Origin: Candidatus Binataceae bacterium
Lineage (GTDB): Bacteria > Desulfobacterota > Binatia > Binatales > Binataceae
DNA length: 64,000 nt
Direction of reading: 5' to 3'
NCBI GenBank assembly: GCA_035508495.1
Contig: DATJMX010000052.1
Coordinates: 102,992 to 166,991 of the forward strand
Shown: positions 29,146-38,027 of the stretch, piece by piece
How positions within the stretch are numbered: position 1 is the first letter of the stretch
Layout of the letters: every line of letters begins with the position of its first letter
Translations under genes and position numbers: made by a program
Notes under the pieces: generated by a model
What the model saw: the letters and a program-made list of their open reading frames with translations, nothing else
Databases searched by the model: none
Told to the model about the DNA's origin: nothing

Positions 29146-30552
29146 ATGATTCTAAACCGCGTCTCTGAATTCAAACTGCGAGCCCTTATCGTGACTATCA
29201 GCGCTGGGTTGTTTGCGTTGACGATAGATACGATCCAGCAAACGGCGGTCGCACTTGCCGACAGCCCGATGGCGACGCCGGCGGTTTCCGCGCCACCGCC
29301 GCCTGCCAACAGCGACATGCCCGGTCCCGCGCCTGGCAAGGCTACGCAGCAGCAGCTCGAACAGCTCGTTTCGCCGATCGCGCTCTACCCCGACATACTG
29401 GTGGCGCAGATTCTGGCCGCGTCGACTTATCCGACGCAGATCGTCGAGGCGGATCGCTGGCTTCAGCAAAACAAAAATCTCAAGGGCAAGGCGCTGACGG
29501 ATGCGGTCAGTCAGCAGCCGTGGGATCCGAGCGTCAAGTCGCTCTGCCAGTATGCGCCGGTGCTCGACAATCTGAATCAGAATCTGTCGTGGACATCGGC
29601 GCTCGGCCAAGCTTACTACAATCAACCAACCGATGTGATGAGCGCGATTCAGACGCTGCGCAACATGGCGTTGAAATCGGGCAATCTCAAGTCGGGGCCG
29701 CAGCAGACTGTGAAGGTCGAGCCGAGTCCGCCGCCGGCCACCGGCACGAGCTCGACGACCATCGTAGCGCAATCCGGCACGACCGTCGTGACCCAGCCCA
29801 ATGGCTCATCGCAGACGATCATCATCGAACCCACGCAGCCGCAAGTCGTATATGTACCGAGCTACAATCCCACAACCGCGTATGGGCAGCCGATGGCGGC
29901 GCCGCCCGGCTACAGCGGCGCCGACCTGATGATGGCGAGCATGATGTCGTTTGGCGTCGGCATGCTGGTCGGCGACATGATCGGTTCGTCGTCAAATAAC
30001 TGGGGATGCAACTGGCACGGCGGCAACGTCGTGTATAACAAGAACGTTTACGTCTCGAACAGCAACGTATATCCGAGCCGATCCGGATATGGCTATCGAC
30101 CGCCGAATGGCTATAACCATCCGTACTACGGGAACAATGCCTATCCGCGGCCGTACAATTCGCCCTACGCCAAAAACAATCCCTACGGCTCTTATCATGA
30201 GCCGACGATGCCGAAGCAGTACAACTCTTACGGCGACTGGAATAAACCGGTATCGCAGCAGAACCAGTTTCAGAATCAGAACCGGCCTATGAATCAAAAT
30301 GAATCGCGGTATGCGAACAACGAGCGAACGCCTAACTCGAACTGGAATAACAATGCGTTTCGCGGCTACCACGATCAGAACAGCAATCCCGACCGCTCGT
30401 CATGGGGCAACATGGGCAAGCAGCAGCCGGGCGGCTTCACGCAAGCCAGCAGCTCGCGCGGCAGAGATAGTTATTCGGGCAACACCGGCCGTTGGGGCGG
30501 TGGCGGTTGGGGCGGCGGTGGAGGTGGTGGTCGTTCCGGCCGATTCCGCTAA
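29146..30552 (+). CDS. DUF3300 family secreted protein with Asn/Tyr/Gly-rich tail
   Basis: A 468-residue exported protein. After an N-terminal hydrophobic segment and a Pro/Ala-rich stretch comes the DUF3300 core (~65-190): LVSPIALYPDILVAQILAAS, VEADRWLQQN, QPWDPSVKSLCQYAPVL and an LGQAYYNQPTDVM segment. PQVVYVPSYNP and a hydrophobic region with SMMSFGVGMLVGDM follow. The C-terminal ~150 residues are low-complexity Asn/Tyr/Pro, then Gly-rich (GGGWGGGGGGGRSGRFR). The core family is unassigned biochemically. DUF3300 genes usually precede DUF2950 genes, as here (next start 42 bp on). The disordered tail suggests a surface or periplasmic-matrix role, which is inference. Confidence 0.85.
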   Translation: MILNRVSEFKLRALIVTISAGLFALTIDTIQQTAVALADSPMATPAVSAPPPPANSDMPGPAPGKATQQQLEQLVSPIALYPDILVAQILAASTYPTQIVEADRWLQQNKNLKGKALTDAVSQQPWDPSVKSLCQYAPVLDNLNQNLSWTSALGQAYYNQPTDVMSAIQTLRNMALKSGNLKSGPQQTVKVEPSPPPATGTSSTTIVAQSGTTVVTQPNGSSQTIIIEPTQPQVVYVPSYNPTTAYGQPMAAPPGYSGADLMMASMMSFGVGMLVGDMIGSSSNNWGCNWHGGNVVYNKNVYVSNSNVYPSRSGYGYRPPNGYNHPYYGNNAYPRPYNSPYAKNNPYGSYHEPTMPKQYNSYGDWNKPVSQQNQFQNQNRPMNQNESRYANNERTPNSNWNNNAFRGYHDQNSNPDRSSWGNMGKQQPGGFTQASSSRGRDSYSGNTGRWGGGGWGGGGGGGRSGRFR

Positions 30553-30594
30553 ACCACGGAACACCGACCTGGACGACCGATGAGGAAGACGAAC

Positions 30595-31554
30595 ATGTTG
30601 AGCATGAATATAGGTGAGCGTTCAAATTTCACTATTCAGATCCGGCGGCGGATCTCCGTAGCGATACTCATAGCGAGCGTGGCATTTGGATTAGCGACCG
30701 TTGCCCGGGCTGCGCAAGACTCCTTTCCTACTCCGCAGGCGGCCGTCGATGCGTTGATCGCGGCGGCGAAGAACTCAAATGCTGCCGCAGCGAATGAAAT
30801 CCTGGGACCTGACGCGAAAGAAGCGATCTCGTCCGGCGATCCGGTCGCCGACAAGGCGGGACGCGAGCAGTTCATCGCGGGCTACGATCGGATGCATCGC
30901 CTCGCGTACAACACCGACAACCAGGTAATTCTGTATATCGGCGCTGAGAATTGGCCATTTCCTATTCCAATCGTGAAACGCGGCGAGGGATGGGAATTCG
31001 ACACACCGGCCGGTCTCAAGGAACTCCTCTTTCGCCGCATCGGCAGCAACGAGCTATTTACTATCGCAGCGCTGCGAACACTAGTCGATGCGCAAAAACA
31101 ATATGCCGATGCGCAGGGAGGCGGAAAGCTCTACGCTCAACAGATAATGAGCACCCCGGGTACCCACGACGGTCTCTACTGGAAAGCGGCGGTGGGCGAA
31201 CCTGAGAGCCCGATTGGGCCATTGGTGGCGGAAGCCACAGCGGCCGGCTATGGACCATCGAGTGGCAAGACGAAACCCTTTCACGGCTACCTTTACAGGT
31301 TATTGACCAGCCAGGGAGTCAGTGCGCCAGGCGGACCCGAAAACTATATCGTCGATGGAAAAATGATTAAGGGATTTGCCTTCCTCGCATATCCGTCTGA
31401 CTATCGATCAACTGGCGTGATGACTTTCCAGGTCAATGAGGACGGCGTCGTGCTGCAAAAGGATCTCGGCAAGAACACGGTCGCGCTCGCAAGTCAGATT
31501 AAGGATTTCAGTCCTGACAAATCATGGACACCGGTTCCGGAATATGGCGACTGA
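30595..31554 (+). CDS. DUF2950 family secreted protein
   Basis: The 319-residue protein has a signal peptide ending near ARAAQ and the family's features: SFPTPQAAVDALIAAAK at the mature N terminus, YIGAENWPFPIPIVKRG, FDTPAGLKELLFRRIG, an ALRTLVDAQKQYA helix, PFHGYLYRLLTSQG and a final TFQVNEDGVVLQKDLG. I prefer the ATG at 30595, which has GAGGAAG six bases ahead (30582-30588), over the ATG at 30580. It pairs with the DUF3300 gene upstream. The function of DUF2950 is not known; DUF3300/DUF2950 pairs recur in Gram-negative genomes, which argues for one shared periplasmic role. Confidence 0.85.
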   Translation: MLSMNIGERSNFTIQIRRRISVAILIASVAFGLATVARAAQDSFPTPQAAVDALIAAAKNSNAAAANEILGPDAKEAISSGDPVADKAGREQFIAGYDRMHRLAYNTDNQVILYIGAENWPFPIPIVKRGEGWEFDTPAGLKELLFRRIGSNELFTIAALRTLVDAQKQYADAQGGGKLYAQQIMSTPGTHDGLYWKAAVGEPESPIGPLVAEATAAGYGPSSGKTKPFHGYLYRLLTSQGVSAPGGPENYIVDGKMIKGFAFLAYPSDYRSTGVMTFQVNEDGVVLQKDLGKNTVALASQIKDFSPDKSWTPVPEYGD

Positions 31555-31604
31555 GTATCAAAATATCGTTCAGCTAATCCGGGATTCGCAGCAACGCTGA
31601 TCCA

Positions 31605-32162
31605 ATGCGATTTCTAAGGTGGCTAGGCCGCGAGTTGAACGAGGCGCTTCCAATCGCCTCGTTCTTCTTCATTGGCTTCGTAATCGTACTGCTGATCGTG
31701 AAGCTGATGCTCGAGCAGTATTCGATTGAAACGGTTACCTTATCGCGAGCGCTGGTCGGCGCGCTGATCGCGGCGAAAGTCGTGCTTATCCTCGATAAAA
31801 CTCCGGTGGCGCGAAGTTTCAAATCGTATCCGCGAATCATTCCCGTGACGGCGAAGGCCACGGTCTATGCTCTGTCATTTATTCTCGTGACGAGAGTGGA
31901 GCGGGCATTCGATTCGTGGCGTCATGGCGGTATCGCTCAGGCACAACCCGCCGAGATACAGAATAATATGTATCGCGTCCTCGCGGTTGCGCTCGCCGTG
32001 GGAATTGTATTCGCAATCTACTTTGCACTCGACGAGATCAGCTCGCACGTCGGCAAGGGAGTATTGTGGAAACTCTTCTTTTCGAAGACCGCGTCGCGAA
32101 GTGAAGATGGCGCTGCAGCGGACAGTCTCGCGCCACCTGTATCGCGGCGCGATGCTGGCTAG
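31605..32162 (+). CDS. Hypothetical four-helix membrane protein following the DUF3300/DUF2950 pair
   Basis: The 185-residue protein has about four transmembrane segments (near 17-35, 45-62, 78-95 and 122-142), a basic loop (DKTPVARSFKSYPRI) between helices 2 and 3, and a soluble C-terminal tail rich in Ser/Ala/Asp. I do not recognise a named family. It starts 50 bp after DUF2950 on the same strand, so it is likely part of the same transcript. It ends by sharing a CTAG with the stop of the convergent FixJ-type regulator. Confidence 0.65.
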   Translation: MRFLRWLGRELNEALPIASFFFIGFVIVLLIVKLMLEQYSIETVTLSRALVGALIAAKVVLILDKTPVARSFKSYPRIIPVTAKATVYALSFILVTRVERAFDSWRHGGIAQAQPAEIQNNMYRVLAVALAVGIVFAIYFALDEISSHVGKGVLWKLFFSKTASRSEDGAAADSLAPPVSRRDAG

Positions 32163-32776
32163 TCCTCGTGGATGCCGAGTACCTCGGCCATGCGGACCAG
32201 CTCGGCGAGCGAGTCAGCGCCCATTTTCTCAGTCACTCGCGCACGATGAGCTTTAATCGTTCGTTCGGTCGTTCCTAACTCGAACCCCGCTTGTTTGTTC
32301 AGAAGCCCCTTCGTGATGAGTGCGAAGACCTCGCGCTCGCGTTTTGACAGTTGATTAAAACGCGCTTCGAGCTCGATTTTGCGCGAGCGTTGCTGGTGCT
32401 GACGGCGTGACCGCTCGGTCCCATTGCGAATGGCCGTGATCAGCGATTGATCGTCGATAGGCTTTTCGAGAAAGTCGACGGCGCCCTGCTTCATCGCGCG
32501 CATCGCCACGGCGAGATTGCCGTGACCCGTGACGAAGACGAGCGCCGCATCAGGCGCGAGTTCCTTTAGTCGCGCCTGCAGCCCCAGGCCGTCGAGCCGC
32601 GGAAGCTGCACATCCGCGACGACACAATCGACGCGGCGCTGATCGATGGTACGCAGAAAATCCTCTGCCGACTCGTACACGGCGGCTTCGAATCCCGCCG
32701 ATGTCAGCAACCGCTCAAGCGCTCGGCGCATCGAGACGTCGTCTTCGATGACCGCTACTCTGACTGGGTCGCTCAT
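32159..32776 (-). CDS. FixJ-family response regulator (receiver + LuxR-type HTH)
   Basis: A 205-residue transcription factor. The receiver domain (1-120) has the acidic pair in VIEDD, the phospho-acceptor Asp in CVVADVQLPRLDG (~53), Thr in VFVTGHG and Lys in FLEKPIDD. The C-terminal LuxR/NarL-type helix-turn-helix is in LSKREREVFALITKGLLNKQAG and TERTIKAHRARVTEKMG. I chose ATG 32776 because the receiver starts there; the frame extends upstream only into the kinase gene. It overlaps the histidine kinase gene by 62 bp, so the two are translated as a coupled pair. Confidence 0.9.
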   Translation of the reverse strand: MSDPVRVAVIEDDVSMRRALERLLTSAGFEAAVYESAEDFLRTIDQRRVDCVVADVQLPRLDGLGLQARLKELAPDAALVFVTGHGNLAVAMRAMKQGAVDFLEKPIDDQSLITAIRNGTERSRRQHQQRSRKIELEARFNQLSKREREVFALITKGLLNKQAGFELGTTERTIKAHRARVTEKMGADSLAELVRMAEVLGIHED

Positions 32777-34088
32777 CGCTCCAAGCTGAACCTGCTCCGT
32801 TGTTCGTGCGCACGACTGGAAGCGCGCAGGTGAAAATCGCTCCGCCGCCCGGGTCCGATTGCGCCCATATCCTACCGCCGTGACCCTCGACGATCGATCG
32901 CACGACCAGCAAGCCAATTCCCATCCCCTGAGGCTTGGTGGTCACGAAGGCGTCGAAGATGCGATCGCTTATCGCGGTGTCGATTCCCACCCCGCTGTCG
33001 CGAACACTGATGTTGATATAGCCAGGCTCGGCCTTCGCCGCAGTGATCGTGACCTCGCGGCGACCTTGGTGTTCATCGGCGATCGAATCGAAGCCATTGA
33101 GCGCGAGGTTCGTCACGCATTGCAGAAGCTGAATTCGGTCGCCGAGTATCGGGGCTAGGCTCGAGTCGGCCGCGACCTTGAGCTCAATCCGCCTGATCGC
33201 CGCCTCATTGCGAAGCAGCGCTTCGCACTCGGCGAGCAGCGAGTCGACTTGAAGCGTGGCCTTGCTGGTCTCATCACCCTTGAACATCGCGCGCACGCGG
33301 CGCACGATCTCACTCGCGCGTCTGGCATCATCGACGATGTCTGTAAGAGCAGGGATCACGTCCGGGATAGCTGGGACATCGGCGCTTAGCATGCGCCGCG
33401 CCGTTTGGGCGTTGGTCAGGATCGCTCCCAGCGGCTGGTTGACTTCGTGTGAAATCGAGGCGACCAGCTCGCCCATCATCATGCGCCGCGAGGCGAGCGT
33501 GAGCTCGCTGCGAACTTTTTCGAGTTGCATTTCGATGTCACGCCGCTGCAGCAGGTGGCCCAGGAATTCAGCAACGAGCCGCAACTGCCGCACGATTCGC
33601 GGCTGCCAGCGGTAGCCGGTGCGGAACTTGCCGAAGGTGACGCCGCCGACCGTGACTCCGCCGACGCGAAATGGCAGCGCGACCTGCGCAGTCTGGCCCA
33701 TTTCCTTCATGAAGCGCTCGTAGTCGGCCGCTTCCCTCGGCAGGTGCATGCCCTTTGACCACACCATCTCGCGGCCCTCGAGCACACGCATCGAGATCCA
33801 GGGCGAGATTTTCATTGTGACGGTGCCGTAACGTATGGCTGCGATACCGGGCCTATTCCATCGATGCGTTACGCCGCGGCCGAGATAAATTATCGCAGCG
33901 CGATCGAGTTCGAGCGTCAGGCAAATCTCGCCAAGCCAGCGCTCCACTTCGCGATCGATTTCATTGGCCGACACCCGTGCCATCGCCGCGAGCGCGTGCG
34001 ACAGCACTGATTCAAACCGATCGCTCCTCGGCGCGCGGCGCGACCCTGCATCGCGCTTGATCGGTTTGGACTTCGATATAGCTGCCAT
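32715..34088 (-). CDS. Soluble GAF-domain sensor histidine kinase
   Basis: The 457-residue kinase has no transmembrane helix or signal peptide. A GAF-like sensory domain occupies ~35-190 (EVERWLGEICLTLELDRAAIIYL). The dimerisation/phospho-acceptor helix reads MMMGELVASISHEVNQPLGAI (His ~223), of the FixL-like EVNQPL subtype. The HATPase_c domain has an N box (NLALNGFDSI), G1 DSGVGID, and F/G2 FVTTKPQGMGIGL. I chose ATG 34088. The last 62 bp overlap the FixJ-type gene in another frame, so signal transfer to that partner is very likely. The input ligand is unknown. It lies opposite the RND/DUF3300 block, converging with its 3' end. Confidence 0.9.
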   Translation of the reverse strand: MAAISKSKPIKRDAGSRRAPRSDRFESVLSHALAAMARVSANEIDREVERWLGEICLTLELDRAAIIYLGRGVTHRWNRPGIAAIRYGTVTMKISPWISMRVLEGREMVWSKGMHLPREAADYERFMKEMGQTAQVALPFRVGGVTVGGVTFGKFRTGYRWQPRIVRQLRLVAEFLGHLLQRRDIEMQLEKVRSELTLASRRMMMGELVASISHEVNQPLGAILTNAQTARRMLSADVPAIPDVIPALTDIVDDARRASEIVRRVRAMFKGDETSKATLQVDSLLAECEALLRNEAAIRRIELKVAADSSLAPILGDRIQLLQCVTNLALNGFDSIADEHQGRREVTITAAKAEPGYINISVRDSGVGIDTAISDRIFDAFVTTKPQGMGIGLLVVRSIVEGHGGRIWAQSDPGGGAIFTCALPVVRTNNGAGSAWSDERPSQSSGHRRRRLDAPSA

Positions 34089-34197
34089 GATCCGAGGCGT
34101 TTGTTCTCGAAGCAAAACGATACATCACGTGGAGGTAACGCGAAAGAAAGTGATTGAAAACTGTTTTGAGATGCTTTCGAGACTAGCTGGCGACAAC

Positions 34198-34581
34198 TCA
34201 GCTCGAGCCGAGCGCGTCGTTTATCGCCTCGAGCAGCGCATCTTCATCGAACGGCTTGTAGAGCGTCGCAACCGCAGCAACCGTGTCGGCTAATTTCCTG
34301 GTGTGCCCGTCCGTGCGCGCTGTCATCAGGATCACCGGCACTTTACGGCCCGAATCGTTCAGCGCACGACTCAGCTCAGTGCCGTTCGCGCCGGGCAGGT
34401 AAATATCCGTCAACAGACAAAGATCGCCCGATGGCAGCTCAGCCGCGAGCAGCGCCTCGGAACTGTCGAACGTAAGAACCTGAAATCCCACCGAGATAAG
34501 TAGCCGATGCATCGCTCTCAAGATCGAGGCATCGTCGTCAACGACCAGTATCGTGGCGGCAGGCTTAGTCGGCGCAGACAT
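34198..34581 (-). CDS. Stand-alone receiver-domain response regulator
   Basis: A 127-residue CheY-like protein with only a receiver domain: VVDDD acidic pocket, phospho-acceptor Asp in CLLTDIYLPGANG (~55), Thr in ILMTAR and Lys in LYKPFDE. No output domain follows. The ATG at 34581 gives the canonical start; an upstream extension to 34647 adds an Arg-rich stretch. It is 109 bp upstream of the histidine kinase on the same strand, so it may be part of the same operon. It could act as an alternative phosphate acceptor or a phosphorelay intermediate; that is inference. Confidence 0.85.
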   Translation of the reverse strand: MSAPTKPAATILVVDDDASILRAMHRLLISVGFQVLTFDSSEALLAAELPSGDLCLLTDIYLPGANGTELSRALNDSGRKVPVILMTARTDGHTRKLADTVAAVATLYKPFDEDALLEAINDALGSS

Positions 34582-34822
34582 CGAAGAGATCGTCCTGGTT
34601 CCGTGAACCGGACGATCCCATGATGCAGCAGCAGTTCGCGCGCGCACTATTGTACTTTCGTACAGTCACGCGCCGACGCATCGCGCCGCTCAACCATGAT
34701 GCTCAAATCCATTTGTGACGATGCGCTTCGACCGGGGCACTCAGCCGCGGCTTGACTGTCGCCGCGCATTGTTCGACGTTGGGTTTTCGCAGCGCGCGTG
34801 CGCGCACACAAAGGAGCACCAG

Positions 34823-36229
34823 ATGCCCGAATACACGATGACGATCGATGGCAAGGCGGTTAAAGGATCGAAGACGACCGGAGTCATCAATCCTTCGACC
34901 GGAAAAACCTTCGCCCAGGTTCCCGATTGCACCAAGGCCGAACTCGACCAGGCGATGGAAGCCGCGCAACGCGCGTTCCCGAAATGGAGCCGCGATATCA
35001 ACGCGCGCCGCAAGGTTCTGAACGACATCGCCGCCGCACTCCAGCAGCCGCCCGAGGGTCTCGCGCGCACGCTCACGCAGGAGCAGGGCAAGCCCCTCGA
35101 CAAGGCGACTGGCGAGGTGATGGGCGCCGCGATTTGGTGTCAGTACACCGCGAGCCTCGACCTGCCGATCGAGACGATTCAGAACACCGATCAGGCGCGA
35201 GTTGAGATTCGCCGCAAACCGGTCGGCGTCATCGCCGCGATCACGCCGTGGAACTATCCGCTGATGCTCGCGATGTGGAAGATCGCGCCGGCCCTCCTCG
35301 CCGGCAACACCGTGGTGCTCAAGCCGTCGCCGTTCACGCCGATCACCTCGCTGATGCTGGGCGAGATCGTGCGCGACATCGTGCCGCCGGGCGTGCTCAA
35401 CGTCATCTCGGGCGGCGACGAGTTGGGAGCGTGGATGACGACGCATCCGACACCGCGCAAGATTTCGTTCACCGGATCGGTCGAGACCGGCAAGAAGGTT
35501 GCCGCATCGGCGGCGCCCGACTTAAAGCGCGTGACGCTCGAGCTCGGCGGCAACGATCCCGCGATCGTGCTCGGCGACGTCGATCTCGATGCGGTCGCGC
35601 CCAAGATCTTCTGGGGCGCGTTCGAAAACTCGGGACAAATCTGCAGCGCCATCAAGCGCGTGTACGTTCCGGAAAACATGTACGCACCGATGCTCGAGAA
35701 GCTCGGCGCGCTGGCCAAGGGCGTCAAGGTGGGCGATGGCCTGACGGCTGGCACCGAGCTCGGCCCGATCAACAACAGGCCGCAGTTCGAGCGCGTGAGT
35801 GAGCTGGTCGAGGATGCGAAGAAGCATGGCGCCAATATCGTGACTGGCGGTCATCGCATGAGCGGTGACGGTTACTTCTTCGAGCCGACGATCGTCGGCG
35901 GCATTTCCGACGGCGTGCGCCTCGTCGATGAAGAACAGTTCGGCCCTGCCCTGCCCGTCATTCCATACAAGGATCTCGATGACGTGTTGAAGCGCGCCAA
36001 CGCCACGCACTACGGGCTCAGCGGCTCGGTATGGTCCAAGGATGCCGATCGTGCGGCCGAGGTCGCGCAGCAGCTCGAGTGCGGCTCAGCGTGGGTCAAT
36101 CAGCATCTGGCGATCGCACCGAATCTGCCGTTCGGCGGCGCGAAGTGGTCAGGCATCGGCGTGGAAAACGGCCCTTGGGGCCTCCTCGGCTTTACCGAGA
36201 TCCAGGTCGTGAACGTGTCGAAAGTCTGA
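34823..36229 (+). CDS. NAD(P)-dependent aldehyde dehydrogenase
   Basis: A 468-residue ALDH superfamily enzyme oxidising an aldehyde to its acid. The cofactor region has TPWNYPLMLAMWK and the VLKPSPFTP motif. The general-base Glu is in LELGGNDPAIV and the catalytic Cys in NSGQICSAIKRVYVPE. The C-terminal PFGGAKWSGIGVENG is typical. I chose ATG 34823 behind AAGGAG (34811-34816), because homology begins with MPEYTMTIDGKAV. Substrate is not deducible; the sequence style resembles the broad aldehyde/semialdehyde group. It is monocistronic, ending in the terminator at 36255-36291. Confidence 0.93.
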   Translation: MPEYTMTIDGKAVKGSKTTGVINPSTGKTFAQVPDCTKAELDQAMEAAQRAFPKWSRDINARRKVLNDIAAALQQPPEGLARTLTQEQGKPLDKATGEVMGAAIWCQYTASLDLPIETIQNTDQARVEIRRKPVGVIAAITPWNYPLMLAMWKIAPALLAGNTVVLKPSPFTPITSLMLGEIVRDIVPPGVLNVISGGDELGAWMTTHPTPRKISFTGSVETGKKVAASAAPDLKRVTLELGGNDPAIVLGDVDLDAVAPKIFWGAFENSGQICSAIKRVYVPENMYAPMLEKLGALAKGVKVGDGLTAGTELGPINNRPQFERVSELVEDAKKHGANIVTGGHRMSGDGYFFEPTIVGGISDGVRLVDEEQFGPALPVIPYKDLDDVLKRANATHYGLSGSVWSKDADRAAEVAQQLECGSAWVNQHLAIAPNLPFGGAKWSGIGVENGPWGLLGFTEIQVVNVSKV

Positions 36230-36254
36230 CCGCCCGCATTGAATTGAACAGATT

Positions 36255-36291
36255 AAAAGCGGCGCCGGGCGAACGTCCGGCGCCGCTTTTT
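36255..36291. terminator. Bidirectional Rho-independent terminator
   Basis: A perfect 10-bp stem (GCGGCGCCGG, 36259-36268; CCGGCGCCGC, 36277-36286) with an 8-nt loop is flanked by AAAA on the left and TTTTT on the right. It lies 25 bp after the aldehyde dehydrogenase stop and just beyond the end of the convergent propeller-like gene, so it can serve both strands. Confidence 0.9.
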
Positions 36292-36312
36292 CAATTCTTT
36301 CCTATCGGCAAT

Positions 36313-37866
36313 TTACGGAACCAGGACCCGACGAAATCCCACTATGGAGTCCGCAGGCGCAGGCTCGAGCCTGTAAAGCGATCCCGCAGCGCCCGGGTAG
36401 AACATTTCGCCGAAGTAATAGGGTTGAACCATCGTTCCCGACGTCATCGCCGGCAACCGCGCCGATCGAGCGATTTCCTGACCCGTCGCGGCCTTGCGCC
36501 AAACGACCTCGTCCTGCGTGTTGGCATCCGGGATCTGAGCACCGGGAATGTCGGAGCCGACGATGACACGCTCGTTGGGCGGGCCGATGATCGCGATGAA
36601 TTCGGTGGTCGTTTGCGCCGCCTTCCAGGCTGTCTCAAGTCCGGAAGAGCTCAGATGCACCCCTGCGATCTCGCCCGGCAGGGCGTCCATCGCGTAGATC
36701 AGGTTCGATTCCGGATCGACGGAGACCGTCGCCGCGTTCCAACTGACAGCCTGGGTCCCCCCGGGCCCCTGCTTTGAGAATGCGAGCTTGACCAGAGGGG
36801 GGATCGGATCGCCCGCGAAGGGCTGGATTGTCGATTGTTTCGAGGCATCGCCCTGGTTGACCGCGAACACGCTCAAGGGCGCGGATGCGGGCAGTCCGTT
36901 GCTCTGGCCGACGACCCAATCGTTCAAAACTACCAGCGCCCACCCCGAAGTCTGGCCGGACGTGAGCAGTGGGCCCGGATTCCACGTGGAATCAAGAGTC
37001 AGGTGCCCCTGGTTGATTTCATAGCGGACGCAGGTGTCTACGACGAAGAAATAGACATACTCGTGGCCGTTGTACTCGGCGACCGTCGCGCGCCCGATGA
37101 CGTCGGCAGAGAATGTCGTCTGATCGACGATCGTCATCGTGTTTGGATTGATCGTGACCAGTACCGAGTCGGGTACGTCCGAAGGATCCGGACACTTCGC
37201 CAGCGCATCGGGCCCCTGAACGGTGCAGCCAGCCTGTCGATAGAATGCTTTCGCGACGATCGTCCCGTCGCTCGTCGCAGTGAATCCGTTGTACGTTGTA
37301 TCGGCCGGTGCCGCGTCGCCGGTTGGCAGTACGAGCGTCGCCAGCACCTTGCCGGTCAGTGGATCGATCTTCGAAAGGCGATACCCATAGATCACGTACA
37401 GCTTGCCGTTATCGAGAAGGGCTTGCGCGCCCGGGTAGTCCCACTCGCCGCTATCCGCCGTATTGATCAGCTGATCGTACCATACGGGCCGCAGGGTATT
37501 CGGATCGATCCGAGCGACGTAGGCGCCGATTGAAGAAGAGTCATTGCCCGAGGCCCCGCCATACAGAAACATTTGGTCGGCGTCCAAATAGGTCATGTTC
37601 CAGCCAGACGGATAAATTTCCTCTGAAGGCATCGTAGTGACGGTATTGTTCCCGGAGAACCGCCCGCCGAACGTCGCCTGCGGAAAGAGATGGGAACGGC
37701 CGGAATCATAGTGTTCGAACGCAGCGAGCGACGGATACCAGGGTAGATTGCCGCTCAGTCCGCTATTCGAATCGCCGGAAGCAGCAACGACAACCAGCGC
37801 AAGCAAACCCGTCAGGAGGCTGAGCGTCCTCCTGTGTGCCATCCTTATCTTTACCGAAAGAGCCAT
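36313..37866 (-). CDS. Secreted beta-propeller-like protein of unknown function
   Basis: A 517-residue exported protein. The N-terminal hydrophobic segment (SLLTGLLALVVVAASG) is a signal peptide. The rest is beta-rich with recurring segments of quinoprotein/YVTN-propeller style (ARIDPNTLRPVWYDQ, LSKIDPLTGKVLATL, VTINPNTMTIVDQTT, VSVDPESNLIYAMDA, VWRKAATGQEIAR). I see no PQQ-specific tryptophan-docking repeats complete enough to call a quinoprotein. The start is ATG 37866, with GGAAGG about ten bases upstream; ATG 37842 is an alternative. A frame open further upstream (to 38100) looks non-coding. Its neighbours on the same strand are a ferredoxin and a multicopper oxidase. Function unknown. 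Confidence 0.7.
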   Translation of the reverse strand: MALSVKIRMAHRRTLSLLTGLLALVVVAASGDSNSGLSGNLPWYPSLAAFEHYDSGRSHLFPQATFGGRFSGNNTVTTMPSEEIYPSGWNMTYLDADQMFLYGGASGNDSSSIGAYVARIDPNTLRPVWYDQLINTADSGEWDYPGAQALLDNGKLYVIYGYRLSKIDPLTGKVLATLVLPTGDAAPADTTYNGFTATSDGTIVAKAFYRQAGCTVQGPDALAKCPDPSDVPDSVLVTINPNTMTIVDQTTFSADVIGRATVAEYNGHEYVYFFVVDTCVRYEINQGHLTLDSTWNPGPLLTSGQTSGWALVVLNDWVVGQSNGLPASAPLSVFAVNQGDASKQSTIQPFAGDPIPPLVKLAFSKQGPGGTQAVSWNAATVSVDPESNLIYAMDALPGEIAGVHLSSSGLETAWKAAQTTTEFIAIIGPPNERVIVGSDIPGAQIPDANTQDEVVWRKAATGQEIARSARLPAMTSGTMVQPYYFGEMFYPGAAGSLYRLEPAPADSIVGFRRVLVP

Positions 37867-38027
37867 TGCCGTTAGACCTTCCCCGGCTTCCACGCGGTGC
37901 CAGAGTGCAATAAAGCCCACCAAAAGCAGGAATTGCTTTAATACGATCCTGCTGACTCGATGTCTAGCGGCTATCCACCCGGATGATGGCTTGAGTGGAA
38001 TGACCGCGCTTCCAAGGCGGGAGAGGG

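Noticed and set aside
34715..34822. Longer aldehyde dehydrogenase N terminus starting at 34715
   Set aside because: The added 36 residues are not ALDH-like, whereas ATG 34823 has an AAGGAG site seven bases upstream.
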